Made by a program: the position numbers and the translations under genes | Part shown: positions 1 to 7,020 of the stretch, one piece after another | Position numbering within the stretch: position 1 is the first letter of the stretch | Layout: each line of letters starts with the position of its first letter | Origin: an uncultured Clostridia bacterium | GTDB taxonomy: Bacteria; Bacillota; Clostridia; TANB77; CAG-508 | Direction: 5' to 3' | Assembly (NCBI GenBank): GCA_934149165.1 | Contig: CAKPDY010000042.1 | Location: 1-9,674 of the forward strand | Length of the DNA stretch: 9,674 bases | Notes under the pieces: model-generated | What the model was told of the DNA's origin: nothing | The model's database searches: none | Seen by the model: only the letters and a program-made list of their open reading frames with translations

Positions 1-1
1 T

Positions 2-77
2 TTTACATATTTATACATCAAGGGGTGAAATATTTGCTTATAAACTTTTAAGGTGATTTTATCATAAATTAAATACA
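2..77. repeat. Left arm of a perfect 76-bp inverted repeat
   Basis: Positions 2-77 are the exact reverse complement of 9599-9674. Identity stops abruptly at position 78 (A here, T in the reverse complement of the other arm) and otherwise runs to the window edge, so the outer limit of the repeat is unknown. The inner edge lies about 90 nt before the start of the first gene. Reading outward (minus strand), the arm contains TGATAAAAT, an extended -10-like motif, and a frame open from an ATG at 81-79 to the edge with no ribosome site before it. It could be the end of a multicopy element at which assembly stopped, or a true inverted repeat in the chromosome. The sequence alone cannot separate these. 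Confidence 0.95.
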
Positions 78-115
78 ACATGGTAAAAATGGGTCTAGTA
101 ATTTTGAATGATTTA

Positions 116-124
116 TGATATAAT
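116..124 (+). promoter_or_regulatory. Extended -10 promoter for the PBP gene
   Basis: TGATATAAT fits the extended -10 form TGnTATAAT exactly. No good -35 lies 17 nt upstream; TTGAAT at 104-109 is too close. Extended -10 promoters often do without a -35. Transcription would start near 131, giving a leader of about 35 nt. The element lies inside the inverted-repeat boundary, so it is not part of the repeat. Confidence 0.5.
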
Positions 125-149
125 TTACAAATGCATAAATAAACAACAT

Positions 150-156
150 AGGAGGA
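150..156 (+). promoter_or_regulatory. Ribosome binding site fixing the TTG start of the PBP gene
   Basis: AGGAGGA precedes the TTG at 167 by about 10 nt. The only nearby ATG (131) is followed at once by an in-frame stop, so TTG is the supported start. Confidence 0.75.
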
Positions 157-166
157 ATAGAATACA

Positions 167-2722
167 TTGAAGAAAAATAAAGCCAAAGAGAAAAACGAAC
201 AATTAAATAGTAAATTAATAATAGCAGATGAAGCTAAGAAAATAAAAAGGAAAAAAATAATAAAAAAAATATTAATAATATTGTCAATTATATTTGCAAT
301 ATTGATAATAATGTTTTGTGTGTCATTATATAAATGGAACAAAATAATGAAAAATATAATAAATTGCAAAAATTCTGTTATAGTTGACTCAGTAGGAAAT
401 GTAATAACAACAATAGGAAGTTCAAGAATACAAGAAAATGTTGAATTAAGCAAAGTACCACAAAATTTAATTAATGCATATATATCAATTGAAGATAAAA
501 ATTTCTATAAACATCATGGTATAAATGTAAAAAGAACTACAGCAGCTACATTTTCATATATATTTAATAAAAAGAATGCATCTTTTGGTGGAAGTACAAT
601 TACTCAACAATTGGTAAAAAATGTAACAGGGGAAAATGAAACTACTGTTGGTAGAAAAATGAAAGAATGGGATAGAGCATTTAAAACAGAGTGTGTATTA
701 TCAAAAGATGAGATAATGGAAACATATTTAAATATAATTTATGTAGGACCAAATGTTTATGGTGTAGGAAAAGGTGCACAGTATTATTTTAATAAAAGTG
801 TTGATGAGTTAAATTTAGCTGAATGTGCATATATGGCAGGAATAAACAATTCACCAAATTCATATAATCCATTTACAGAAAGTGATAATTCAGAGAAAAT
901 AAAAAATAGAACAGTAACAGTTTTAGATGTTATGTTAGAAGAGGGGTATATTGATAATACAGAATATGAAGTAGCTGTTGCAGAAGTAAATAATGGATTG
1001 AAATTTGAAAAAGGAAATTTAGAAGCTAAAGATAATGCAGTTTATTCATATATGGTTGATGCAACATTATCTGAAGTAATTAAAGATTTGCAAAAAAAGA
1101 ATAATATGTCTGATAGTTTTGCAACAAATTATTTATATTTTTCTGGATTGAAAATTTATTGCACTCAAAATTCAGATATACAAAAAGAAATTGAAGATGA
1201 ATGTAAAAAAGATAAATATATTATTAAATCAACCCAATCAAAAGAAGCAACATCACAAACAGCAATGGTTGTAATTGATCATAAAACAGGTCAAGTAATG
1301 GGCTGTGTTGGAGGATTGGGAGATAAAACTGTTTCAAGAGGATTTAATAGAGCAACACAGGCATTAAGACAAACTGGTTCTGCAATAAAACCTATTGCTA
1401 TTTTAGGACCAGCCTTAGAAGAAAAAATAATAACTCCAGTTACTATTTTTGATGATACAAAAACAACATTTGGAGATGGTTATAGCCCTGATGATTGTGA
1501 AAATGAGTTAGGAGAAATAACAGTAAGAAGAGCAGTAGAATCTTCTCAAAATATTCCTTTTGTAAAAATGATGGAGAAATTAACTCCTAAAAAATCAATA
1601 AAATATATGGAAAAACAGGGAATAACAACTTTAACAGATGAAGATTGTAATTTAAGTTTAGCATTAGGTGGTTTAGATAAAGGTTCAACACCACTGGAAA
1701 TGGCAGCAGCATATGCAACTATTGCAAATAATGGTATATATATAGAACCAATTTTTTATACTAAGATAGAAGATTCAAAAGGAAAGGTTATTTTAAAGAA
1801 AAAACAAAAAACTAAAAAAGTATATTCACAAGATACAACTTTTGTATTAAAAAAACTTTTAACAGAGCCTGTTTATGGAAAAAATGGAACTGCTCAATCA
1901 TGTAAAATTGATGGAATGGAAGTTGCAGCTAAAACTGGTACTACAAATGATAATTATGATAAATGGCTATGTGGTTTTACTGAATATTATACTGCTGTTA
2001 CTTGGTATGGTTTTGATATAAATGAGTCTATAAATGATGGTTCTAATTCTATTGCAAATCAAATTTGGTCAAATGTTATGAATAATATTCATAAGAATTT
2101 GCGTGATTCAAATTTTGAAAGTGTACGTTCAGTGCAGGAAATAGAAATTTGCAAGGAAACAGGAAAAATTGCGGGTTCTAATTGTAAAAATACATATACA
2201 GAATATTTTAGAAAAGGTACTGTAATAAAAGATGTTTGTAATTTGGATAAACATAATTATAATAATACACAGGTAAATAAAAATAATGAAAAAGATAATA
2301 ATATAGTTAATAATACAATAAATAATAATATTATTAACAATACAATTACTAAAAATATAATTGAAAATAACGAGAATATTGTTAATAAAGAAAACAAACA
2401 TAATAGTAATATTAATGCTACAAATATTAACAAAAATACTAATATTACAAATACTAATAAAAATATTAATAAGGAAAATAATAATATATATGTTAATAAA
2501 AATATAAATAAAGAAGAAAATATAAACAAAAATATAAACAAAAATGTAAATAAAGAAGAAAACATCAATAAAAACATTAACAAAAATATAAACAAAGAGG
2601 AAAATAGTAACAAAAATAATATTAATAATAGCATAAATAAAAATTATACTAACAATAATATTAACAATAATGCTAATAATAATAATAGTAACAATAATAT
2701 TAATGATATTATTAATAGATAG
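167..2722 (+). CDS. Class A penicillin-binding protein (transglycosylase/transpeptidase) with Asn-rich C-terminal tail
   Basis: This bifunctional peptidoglycan synthase polymerises lipid II and cross-links stem peptides outside the membrane. A Lys-rich cytoplasmic segment (1-33) is followed by one membrane anchor (about 34-56). The GT51 domain (about 70-240) shows EDKNFYKHHG with Glu109, GGSTITQQLVKN (141-152), RKMKE with Glu167 and ETYLNIIYVG (185-194). The transpeptidase domain (about 360-640) carries SAIK with nucleophile Ser405, SQN (460-462) and KTGT (589-592), so both activities look intact. After a Cys-containing segment typical of clostridial PBPs (about 655-695), residues 701-851 form a low-complexity tail with about 70 Asn in 151 residues, including 14-residue repeats. 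The tail should be extracytoplasmic; its role is unknown. The family goes by ponA, pbpF or mrcA, and I cannot choose among these. The start is TTG with AGGAGGA upstream. metK follows after 88 nt. Confidence 0.95.
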   Translation: MKKNKAKEKNEQLNSKLIIADEAKKIKRKKIIKKILIILSIIFAILIIMFCVSLYKWNKIMKNIINCKNSVIVDSVGNVITTIGSSRIQENVELSKVPQNLINAYISIEDKNFYKHHGINVKRTTAATFSYIFNKKNASFGGSTITQQLVKNVTGENETTVGRKMKEWDRAFKTECVLSKDEIMETYLNIIYVGPNVYGVGKGAQYYFNKSVDELNLAECAYMAGINNSPNSYNPFTESDNSEKIKNRTVTVLDVMLEEGYIDNTEYEVAVAEVNNGLKFEKGNLEAKDNAVYSYMVDATLSEVIKDLQKKNNMSDSFATNYLYFSGLKIYCTQNSDIQKEIEDECKKDKYIIKSTQSKEATSQTAMVVIDHKTGQVMGCVGGLGDKTVSRGFNRATQALRQTGSAIKPIAILGPALEEKIITPVTIFDDTKTTFGDGYSPDDCENELGEITVRRAVESSQNIPFVKMMEKLTPKKSIKYMEKQGITTLTDEDCNLSLALGGLDKGSTPLEMAAAYATIANNGIYIEPIFYTKIEDSKGKVILKKKQKTKKVYSQDTTFVLKKLLTEPVYGKNGTAQSCKIDGMEVAAKTGTTNDNYDKWLCGFTEYYTAVTWYGFDINESINDGSNSIANQIWSNVMNNIHKNLRDSNFESVRSVQEIEICKETGKIAGSNCKNTYTEYFRKGTVIKDVCNLDKHNYNNTQVNKNNEKDNNIVNNTINNNIINNTITKNIIENNENIVNKENKHNSNINATNINKNTNITNTNKNINKENNNIYVNKNINKEENINKNINKNVNKEENINKNINKNINKEENSNKNNINNSINKNYTNNNINNNANNNNSNNNINDIINR
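2507..2614 (+). repeat. Tandem 42-bp (14-residue) repeats in the PBP tail
   Basis: Residues 781-794 (NKEENINKNINKNV), 795-808 (NKEENINKNINKNI) and the partial 809-816 (NKEENSNK) repeat with a 14-residue period. The codons differ between copies (AAT/AAC, ATA/ATC/ATT, GAA/GAG) while the residues stay the same. This suggests the peptide pattern is kept, not a recent DNA slippage product. Confidence 0.85.
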
Positions 2723-2739
2723 TATATTTTATAAAAATT

Positions 2740-2766
2740 AAATTTAATATATTATGTATTAAATTT
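2740..2766 (+). other. AT-only hairpin between the PBP gene and metK
   Basis: AAATTTAATA (2740-2749) and TATTAAATTT (2757-2766) are a perfect 10-bp inverted repeat around a 7-nt loop. There is no T-run after it, so it is not a standard intrinsic terminator. It could be a weak RNA hairpin in a PBP-metK message, a protein-binding palindrome or an AT-richness accident. It is not a SAM riboswitch: the gap has no room for the multi-helix S-box fold. Confidence 0.35.
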
Positions 2767-2797
2767 GGAAAAAATATACATATTAAGTTTTTATACA

Positions 2798-2803
2798 AGG
2801 GGG
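2798..2803 (+). promoter_or_regulatory. Ribosome binding site fixing the TTG start of metK
   Basis: AGGGGG lies 7 nt before TTG at 2811. The encoded N-terminus (KKLFTSESVTEGHPDK) aligns with known MetK starts, so TTG is supported. Confidence 0.75.
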
Positions 2804-2810
2804 AATTTGT

Positions 2811-3968
2811 TTGAAAAAATTGTTCACATCAGAAAGTGTAACAGAAGGGCACCCAGATAAATTATGTGATTTAATAGCAGACAGTATTTTAGATGCATAT
2901 TTAGAAAAAGACCCTAAATCAAGAGTAGCATGTGAATGTGTTGCTGGAAAGGGATTAGTATTAGTAACAGGTGAAATTACATCTAGTGCTAATGTTGATA
3001 TTGAAGAAATTGTTAGAAATACAATAAAGAAAATTGGATATACAGATGAAAATACAGATATTAGCTATGAAAAATGTAAAGTTATTGTAAATATTTCAAA
3101 ACAATCCGAGGATATAGCCTTGGGGGTTGATAGGTCACTAGAAAGTAAAAATGAATATAATAAATGTAAAAATTGTGAAATTGAAGAAGGTGCAGGTGAT
3201 CAAGGAATGGTGTTCGGATTTGCAACAGATGAAACAGAAAGTTATTTGCCAATGCCAATTTATTTGGCACACAAATTATCGAAAAGATTATCAGAAGTAC
3301 GAAAAAATGGTGAAATAAATTATTTAAGACCAGATGGAAAAGTACAAGTCACTGTGGAATATGAAGATAACAAGCCTGTAAGAGTAGATACTGTTGTTAT
3401 ATCTACTCAACACTGCAATAATATAGATATGAGTTTATTAAGGAAAGAAATTAAAGAAAAGGTAATTAATTATTGTATAGATTCTCATTTATTAGATGAA
3501 AATACAAAATATTTTATAAATCCAACAGGAAGATTTGTAATAGGTGGACCATTGGGTGATACAGGTTTAACTGGAAGAAAAATTATAGTAGATACTTATG
3601 GAGGATATAGTCGCCATGGTGGTGGGGCATTTTCTGGAAAAGATCCTACAAAAATTGATAGGTCTGGTTCGTATATGGCAAGATTTATTGCTAAAAATAT
3701 TGTTGCAAATGGATATGCTAAAAAATGTGAAATTCAAATATCTTATGCTATAGGTGTTGCAAAACCAGTTTCTATTTTTGTTGATACTTTTGGAACTGGT
3801 AAAATTTCTGATGAAAAAATTATTAATATAATTCAGAAAAATTTTGATTTAACACCTGATGGTATTATTAGATATTTAAATTTAAGACAGCCAATTTATA
3901 AAGAAACCAGTAATTATGGTCATTTTGGTAAAATTGGGGTTAGTTGGGAAAAAATTATAAAACAATAA
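2811..3968 (+). CDS. metK: S-adenosylmethionine synthetase (methionine adenosyltransferase)
   Basis: A cytoplasmic enzyme that makes S-adenosylmethionine from methionine and ATP, releasing phosphate and pyrophosphate. At 385 residues it has the usual bacterial MetK length and is collinear with the E. coli enzyme as I recall it. Visible signatures are TSESVTEGHPDK with His14 and Lys17, the GAGDQG methionine/ATP loop (127-132), FINPTGRFVIGGP (235-247), GLTGRKIIVDTYGG (252-265), the P-loop-like GGGAFSGKD (270-278) and the C-terminal PIYKETSNYGHFG (361-373). A small insertion before GAGDQG holds Cys119 and Cys122, whose significance is unknown. The start is TTG. I find no clear promoter in the 88-nt gap upstream, so it may be read from the PBP promoter. 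No S-box is visible, unlike metK in many Firmicutes. Confidence 0.97.
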   Translation: MKKLFTSESVTEGHPDKLCDLIADSILDAYLEKDPKSRVACECVAGKGLVLVTGEITSSANVDIEEIVRNTIKKIGYTDENTDISYEKCKVIVNISKQSEDIALGVDRSLESKNEYNKCKNCEIEEGAGDQGMVFGFATDETESYLPMPIYLAHKLSKRLSEVRKNGEINYLRPDGKVQVTVEYEDNKPVRVDTVVISTQHCNNIDMSLLRKEIKEKVINYCIDSHLLDENTKYFINPTGRFVIGGPLGDTGLTGRKIIVDTYGGYSRHGGGAFSGKDPTKIDRSGSYMARFIAKNIVANGYAKKCEIQISYAIGVAKPVSIFVDTFGTGKISDEKIINIIQKNFDLTPDGIIRYLNLRQPIYKETSNYGHFGKIGVSWEKIIKQ

Positions 3969-3972
3969 AAAG

Positions 3973-4000
3973 TCGAATTATGGAATATTATGTAATACGA
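3973..4000 (+). other. Weak hairpin just after metK
   Basis: TCGAATTA (3973-3980) can pair with TAATACGA (3993-4000) at seven of eight positions around a 12-nt loop. No T-run follows, so it is at best a weak 3' end structure. I see no better terminator for metK before the next promoter at 4017. Confidence 0.2.
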
Positions 4001-4016
4001 TAAGGCGAATAAAAGG

Positions 4017-4045
4017 TTGACAAATATAAATAAAAATGTTATAAT
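4017..4045 (+). promoter_or_regulatory. Consensus sigma-A promoter for the 34-codon gene
   Basis: TTGACA (4017-4022), a 17-nt spacer and TATAAT (4040-4045), with TG at 4037-4038 making the -10 extended as well. This is the best promoter match in the window. Transcription would start near 4052 and, with the terminator ending at 4232, give an RNA of about 180 nt. Confidence 0.85.
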
Positions 4046-4075
4046 AAAGACCTAAAAATTAATAAAGGGGGAAAA

Positions 4076-4105
4076 TCCAGTGAATAAAAAATTTTATCAG
4101 CTGGA
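4076..4105 (+). promoter_or_regulatory. Hairpin enclosing the GTG start codon of the 34-codon gene
   Basis: TCCAG (4076-4080) pairs with CTGGA (4101-4105). The stem can continue as TGA (4081-4083) with TCA (4097-4099) and TAAA (4085-4088) with TTTA (4093-4096), leaving single-base bulges. The GTG start (4080-4082) sits in the stem, while the ribosome site AAAGGGGG (4064-4071) stays outside it. It may restrain translation. The pairing was worked out by hand without energy calculation. Confidence 0.4.
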
Positions 4106-4184
4106 AAGAAAAAGATTTCATGTAGAAATGATACTGAAGGGAGTTTGTGTAGTAATTCTTTTAGTACTCATAAAATTTTTATAG
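4080..4184 (+). CDS. Small putative membrane peptide, 34 residues
   Basis: I do not recognise this gene. GTG at 4080 follows AAAGGGGG by 8 nt and opens a 34-codon frame ending in TAG. The N-terminal half is basic and aromatic (MNKKFYQLERKRF); residues about 18-34 (ILKGVCVVILLVLIKFL) are hydrophobic enough for one membrane helix reaching the C-terminus. Support for a real gene is its setting: a consensus promoter 35 nt upstream, a good ribosome site and a strong terminator 12 nt after the stop, making a self-contained single-gene unit between metK and adhE. Possible roles are a small membrane regulator, a type I toxin-like peptide, or an incidental frame in a small RNA. No function is assigned. 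Confidence 0.6.
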   Translation: MNKKFYQLERKRFHVEMILKGVCVVILLVLIKFL

Positions 4185-4196
4185 TAAAATCTTTAG

Positions 4197-4232
4197 TCGC
4201 AGGGGGTGTAAATACTTCTGCGATTTTTTTTT
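4197..4232 (+). terminator. Rho-independent terminator of the 34-codon gene
   Basis: TCGCAGGGG (4197-4205) pairs with CTTCTGCGA (4215-4223), nine pairs including two G-U, around a 9-nt loop, followed directly by nine T (4224-4232). This is a strong intrinsic terminator that separates the small gene from adhE. Confidence 0.9.
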
Positions 4233-4270
4233 ATTTGAAAAAATAGTAAAAAAATGTAGATGAAAATTTA

Positions 4271-4297
4271 TTGACAAATGAATATATGTAATATAAT
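4271..4297 (+). promoter_or_regulatory. Promoter of adhE
   Basis: TTGACA (4271-4276) is followed by overlapping -10 candidates: TATAAT at 4292-4297 (15-nt spacer) and TAATAT at 4294-4299 (17-nt spacer). It lies between the upstream terminator and the adhE ribosome site AGGAGG (4315-4320), leaving a leader of only about 20-25 nt. I looked for a Rex operator of the TTGTTAA type, which often controls adhE in clostridia, and did not find one. Confidence 0.7.
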
Positions 4298-4328
4298 ATA
4301 AAATACATAAGCAAAGGAGGAATGAAAT

Positions 4329-6932
4329 ATGGCAAATGAAATTAGTGAAGAGGAAAAGAATAGAATAAAACAAATGATTGATGACCTTGTTAAAAAAGCC
4401 AAAAAGGCATCAGAAGAATATTTAAAATTAAATCAAGAACAGGTAAATAATATTATAAAGGCTATGTCTATGGCAGGTTTAGAAAGACATATGGAACTTG
4501 CTAAAATGGCAGTTGAAGAAACAGGACGTGGTATTTATGAAGACAAAATAACTAAAAACATGTTTGCAACAGAATATATTTATCATAGCATAAAATACAA
4601 TAAAACAGTTGGAATCATAGACGAAAATGAAGAAGAGGGGTATGTAAATATTGCAGAACCGGTTGGAATTATAGCAGGTGTTACACCAGTTACAAACCCA
4701 ACTGCAACAACAATGTTTAAATCTATAATTGCAGCAAAAACTAGAAATGTAATTATTTTCGGATTTCATCCATCAGCACAAAAATGTAGTGTTGAAGCAG
4801 CAAAAACAGTAAGAGATGCTGCAATAAAAGCAGGTGCACCAGAAAATTGTATTTTATGGATTGAAGAACCTTCAATTACTGCAACAAATTACTTAATGAA
4901 TCATCCTGATGTTAATTTAATATTAGCAACAGGTGGTACAGGCATGGTTAAAGCTGCATATTCATGTGGAAAACCAGCATTAGGTGTAGGACCTGGAAAT
5001 GTTCCATGTTATATAGATAAAACAGCAAAATTAAAAACATCTGTTAATGACTTAGTTTTATCTAAATCATTTGATAATGGAATGATTTGTGCTTCAGAAC
5101 AATCTGTAATAATTGATAGAGAAATAAAAGATGAATTTGAAAAATTAATGAAAGAAGCAGGATGTTATTTCTTAAATGCAAAACAAACAAAAGCATTAAA
5201 AGGAAGTATGTTTGTAGAATCAAAAGGTTGTGCATTAAATGCAGATATTGTTGGAAAAAGTCCATATAATATCGCAAAAATGGCAGGTTTTGAAGTACCA
5301 GAAGATACTAAAGTTTTAGTTCTTGAGGAAAATGGTGTAGGTGTAGAATATCCATTTTCAAAAGAAAAATTAAGTCCTGTTTTAGCATATTATGTAGTAG
5401 ATAGTAGTGATGAAGGAATAAATTTGGCAGAAAAATTAATAGAATTTGGTGGACTTGGACATTCTGCAGTAATTCATTCAGAAAATAATGAAACAATTCA
5501 AAAATTTTCAGAAAAAATAAAAGCTGGTAGAATAATAGTAAATTCACCATCAACACATGGTGCAATTGGTGATATATATAATACAAATATACCATCACTA
5601 ACATTAGGTTGTGGAACTTTTGGTGGAAATTCAACAACAGCAAATGTATCTAGTGTTAATTTAATAAATGTAAAAAGAGTAGCAAAAAGGAGGGTTAATA
5701 TGCAATGGTTTAAAGTTCCAAATAAAATTTATTTTGAAGCAGGTTCAATAGCATATTTAGAAAAAATGCCAGATATTACAAGAGCATTTATTGTAACAGA
5801 TCCATCAATGGTAAAATTAGGGTATGTAGATAAAATATTATATCATTTAAGAAAAAGAGCACAATATGTACATTCAGAAATATTTTCAGAAGTTGAATCT
5901 GACCCATCTTTTGACACAATAAAAAAAGGTGTTGCTATGATGAATGAGTTTAAACCAGATGTAATTATTGCTATAGGTGGTGGAAGTCCAATTGATGCTG
6001 CAAAAGGTATGTGGTTATTTTATGAACACCCAGATGCAGATGCTGAAGGTTTAAAACTTAAATTTATGGATATACGTAAACGTACTTACAAATTTCCTAA
6101 ATTAGGAGAAAAAGCAAAAATGGTTGCTATTCCTACAACATCAGGAACAGGTTCAGAAGTGACATCATTTGCTGTTATAACAGATAAAAAGTTAAATAAA
6201 AAATATCCATTAGCAGATTATGAATTAACACCAAATGTTGCAATTATAGATCCAGACTTAGTTATGTCTTTACCAAAATCTATAACTGCAGATACAGGTA
6301 TGGATGTTTTAACACATGCAATTGAAGCATATGTTTCAAATATGGCTTCAGATTATACAGAAGGTTTGTCTGAAAAAGCAATAGAATTAGTTTTTAAATA
6401 TTTAAGAGAAGCATATAATAATGGAAGCAATAAAGTTGCTAGAGAAAAAATGCATAATGCAAGTACAATTGCTGGAATGGCATTCACAAATGCATTTTTA
6501 GGAATTAATCATTCATTAGCACACAAATTAGGTGCAGAATTCCATTTACCACATGGAAGAATTAATGCTATTTTATTACCATATGTAATAAAATATAATT
6601 CTGAAAAACCAACTAAATTTGTTTCATTCCCTAAATATGAATATTTTATTGCAGATGAAAAATATGCTACAATATCAAGAAAATTAGGATTAAAGGCAAA
6701 AACAAATGAAGAAGGTGTTGAGTCTTTAATAAATGAAATAAAAAAATTAAATTCAGATTTGGGAATACCAAGTACTTTAAAAGATGCAGGTGTTGATGAA
6801 CAAGAATTTTTAAGTAAAGTTGATATGCTTGCAGACAGAGCTTTTGAAGATCAATGTACAAATGCAAACCCAAGACTACCACTAGTTACAGAATTAAAAC
6901 AAATAATGTTAGATTCTTATTATGGTAAATAA
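4329..6932 (+). CDS. adhE: Bifunctional acetaldehyde-CoA/alcohol dehydrogenase
   Basis: Cytoplasmic AdhE reduces acetyl-CoA to acetaldehyde and then ethanol, reoxidising two NADH in fermentation; the family assembles into spirosome filaments. The length (867 residues) is normal. The N-terminal aldehyde dehydrogenase half (about 1-440) shows ATGGTGMVKAAYSCGKPALG (200-219) and catalytic Cys254 in SFDNGMICASEQS. After a linker (about 447-458) comes the iron-dependent alcohol dehydrogenase half, with AIGGGSPIDAAKG (548-560), TTSGTGSEVTSFAVITD (603-619), TGMDVLTHAIEAY (656-668) and HSLAHKLGAEFHLPHG (728-743). By family comparison the Fe ligands are Asp659, His663, His728 and His742, all present. 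The ATG at 4329 has AGGAGG 8 nt upstream. It has its own promoter. I see no convincing terminator before the aspS promoter at 6950, so read-through into the T-box leader is possible. An internal ribosome site at the linker is listed separately. Confidence 0.98.
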   Translation: MANEISEEEKNRIKQMIDDLVKKAKKASEEYLKLNQEQVNNIIKAMSMAGLERHMELAKMAVEETGRGIYEDKITKNMFATEYIYHSIKYNKTVGIIDENEEEGYVNIAEPVGIIAGVTPVTNPTATTMFKSIIAAKTRNVIIFGFHPSAQKCSVEAAKTVRDAAIKAGAPENCILWIEEPSITATNYLMNHPDVNLILATGGTGMVKAAYSCGKPALGVGPGNVPCYIDKTAKLKTSVNDLVLSKSFDNGMICASEQSVIIDREIKDEFEKLMKEAGCYFLNAKQTKALKGSMFVESKGCALNADIVGKSPYNIAKMAGFEVPEDTKVLVLEENGVGVEYPFSKEKLSPVLAYYVVDSSDEGINLAEKLIEFGGLGHSAVIHSENNETIQKFSEKIKAGRIIVNSPSTHGAIGDIYNTNIPSLTLGCGTFGGNSTTANVSSVNLINVKRVAKRRVNMQWFKVPNKIYFEAGSIAYLEKMPDITRAFIVTDPSMVKLGYVDKILYHLRKRAQYVHSEIFSEVESDPSFDTIKKGVAMMNEFKPDVIIAIGGGSPIDAAKGMWLFYEHPDADAEGLKLKFMDIRKRTYKFPKLGEKAKMVAIPTTSGTGSEVTSFAVITDKKLNKKYPLADYELTPNVAIIDPDLVMSLPKSITADTGMDVLTHAIEAYVSNMASDYTEGLSEKAIELVFKYLREAYNNGSNKVAREKMHNASTIAGMAFTNAFLGINHSLAHKLGAEFHLPHGRINAILLPYVIKYNSEKPTKFVSFPKYEYFIADEKYATISRKLGLKAKTNEEGVESLINEIKKLNSDLGIPSTLKDAGVDEQEFLSKVDMLADRAFEDQCTNANPRLPLVTELKQIMLDSYYGK
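5688..5702 (+). promoter_or_regulatory. Internal Shine-Dalgarno and ATG at the AdhE domain junction
   Basis: AGGAGG (5688-5693) stands 6 nt before an in-frame ATG (5700-5702, Met458), exactly where the aldehyde dehydrogenase half ends. Initiation here would give a 410-residue free-standing alcohol dehydrogenase beginning MQWFKVPNKIYF. The site overlaps Arg454-Arg455, the only two AGG codons among the 21 Arg codons of adhE (16 AGA, 3 CGT). The Arg-Arg and Met residues are common in this linker in other AdhE proteins, so protein constraint may explain part of the pattern. Confidence 0.45.
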
Positions 6933-6949
6933 AAAATTAACTAGAACTA

Positions 6950-6978
6950 TTGACTTTTTTATATAAAATATGTAAAAT
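6950..6978 (+). promoter_or_regulatory. Promoter of the aspS T-box leader
   Basis: TTGACT (6950-6955), a 17-nt spacer and TAAAAT (6973-6978). Transcription would start near 6985, ahead of Stem I of the T-box. A second -10-like TATAAT at 6993-6998 has no good -35. Confidence 0.65.
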
Positions 6979-6995
6979 ATACATATTATGTATAT
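6977..6995. other. Palindrome overlapping the aspS transcription start
   Basis: ATATACAT (6977-6984), loop ATT, ATGTATAT (6988-6995): a perfect 8-bp inverted repeat directly after the -10. It could be an operator or a 5' end hairpin, but AT-rich palindromes of this length arise easily by chance. Confidence 0.3.
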
Positions 6996-7020
6996 AATAT
7001 TGCATTGAAAATGAAAAACA

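Noticed and set aside
2257..2634. Long hydrophobic frame on the minus strand (125 codons) opposite the PBP tail
   Set aside because: It is the complement of Asn/Ile/Lys codons, which reads as Leu/Phe/Ile-rich sequence. It has no ribosome site, and the plus frame is clearly coding.
2267..2719. Repetitive AT-rich block resembling a CRISPR or minisatellite
   Set aside because: There are no constant repeats with unique spacers; the periodicity is at the peptide level within the PBP reading frame.
2723..2810. SAM riboswitch expected before metK
   Set aside because: The 88-nt gap has no S-box conserved segments and no terminator; only an AT-only hairpin is present.
4197..4232. Small structured RNA such as a riboswitch upstream of adhE
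   Set aside because: The hairpin with nine T is a plain intrinsic terminator belonging to the upstream small gene, and adhE has its own promoter after it.
4179..4373. Minus-strand frame of 64 codons opposite the adhE promoter and start
   Set aside because: It crosses a terminator, a promoter and the adhE ribosome site, and has no coding support of its own.
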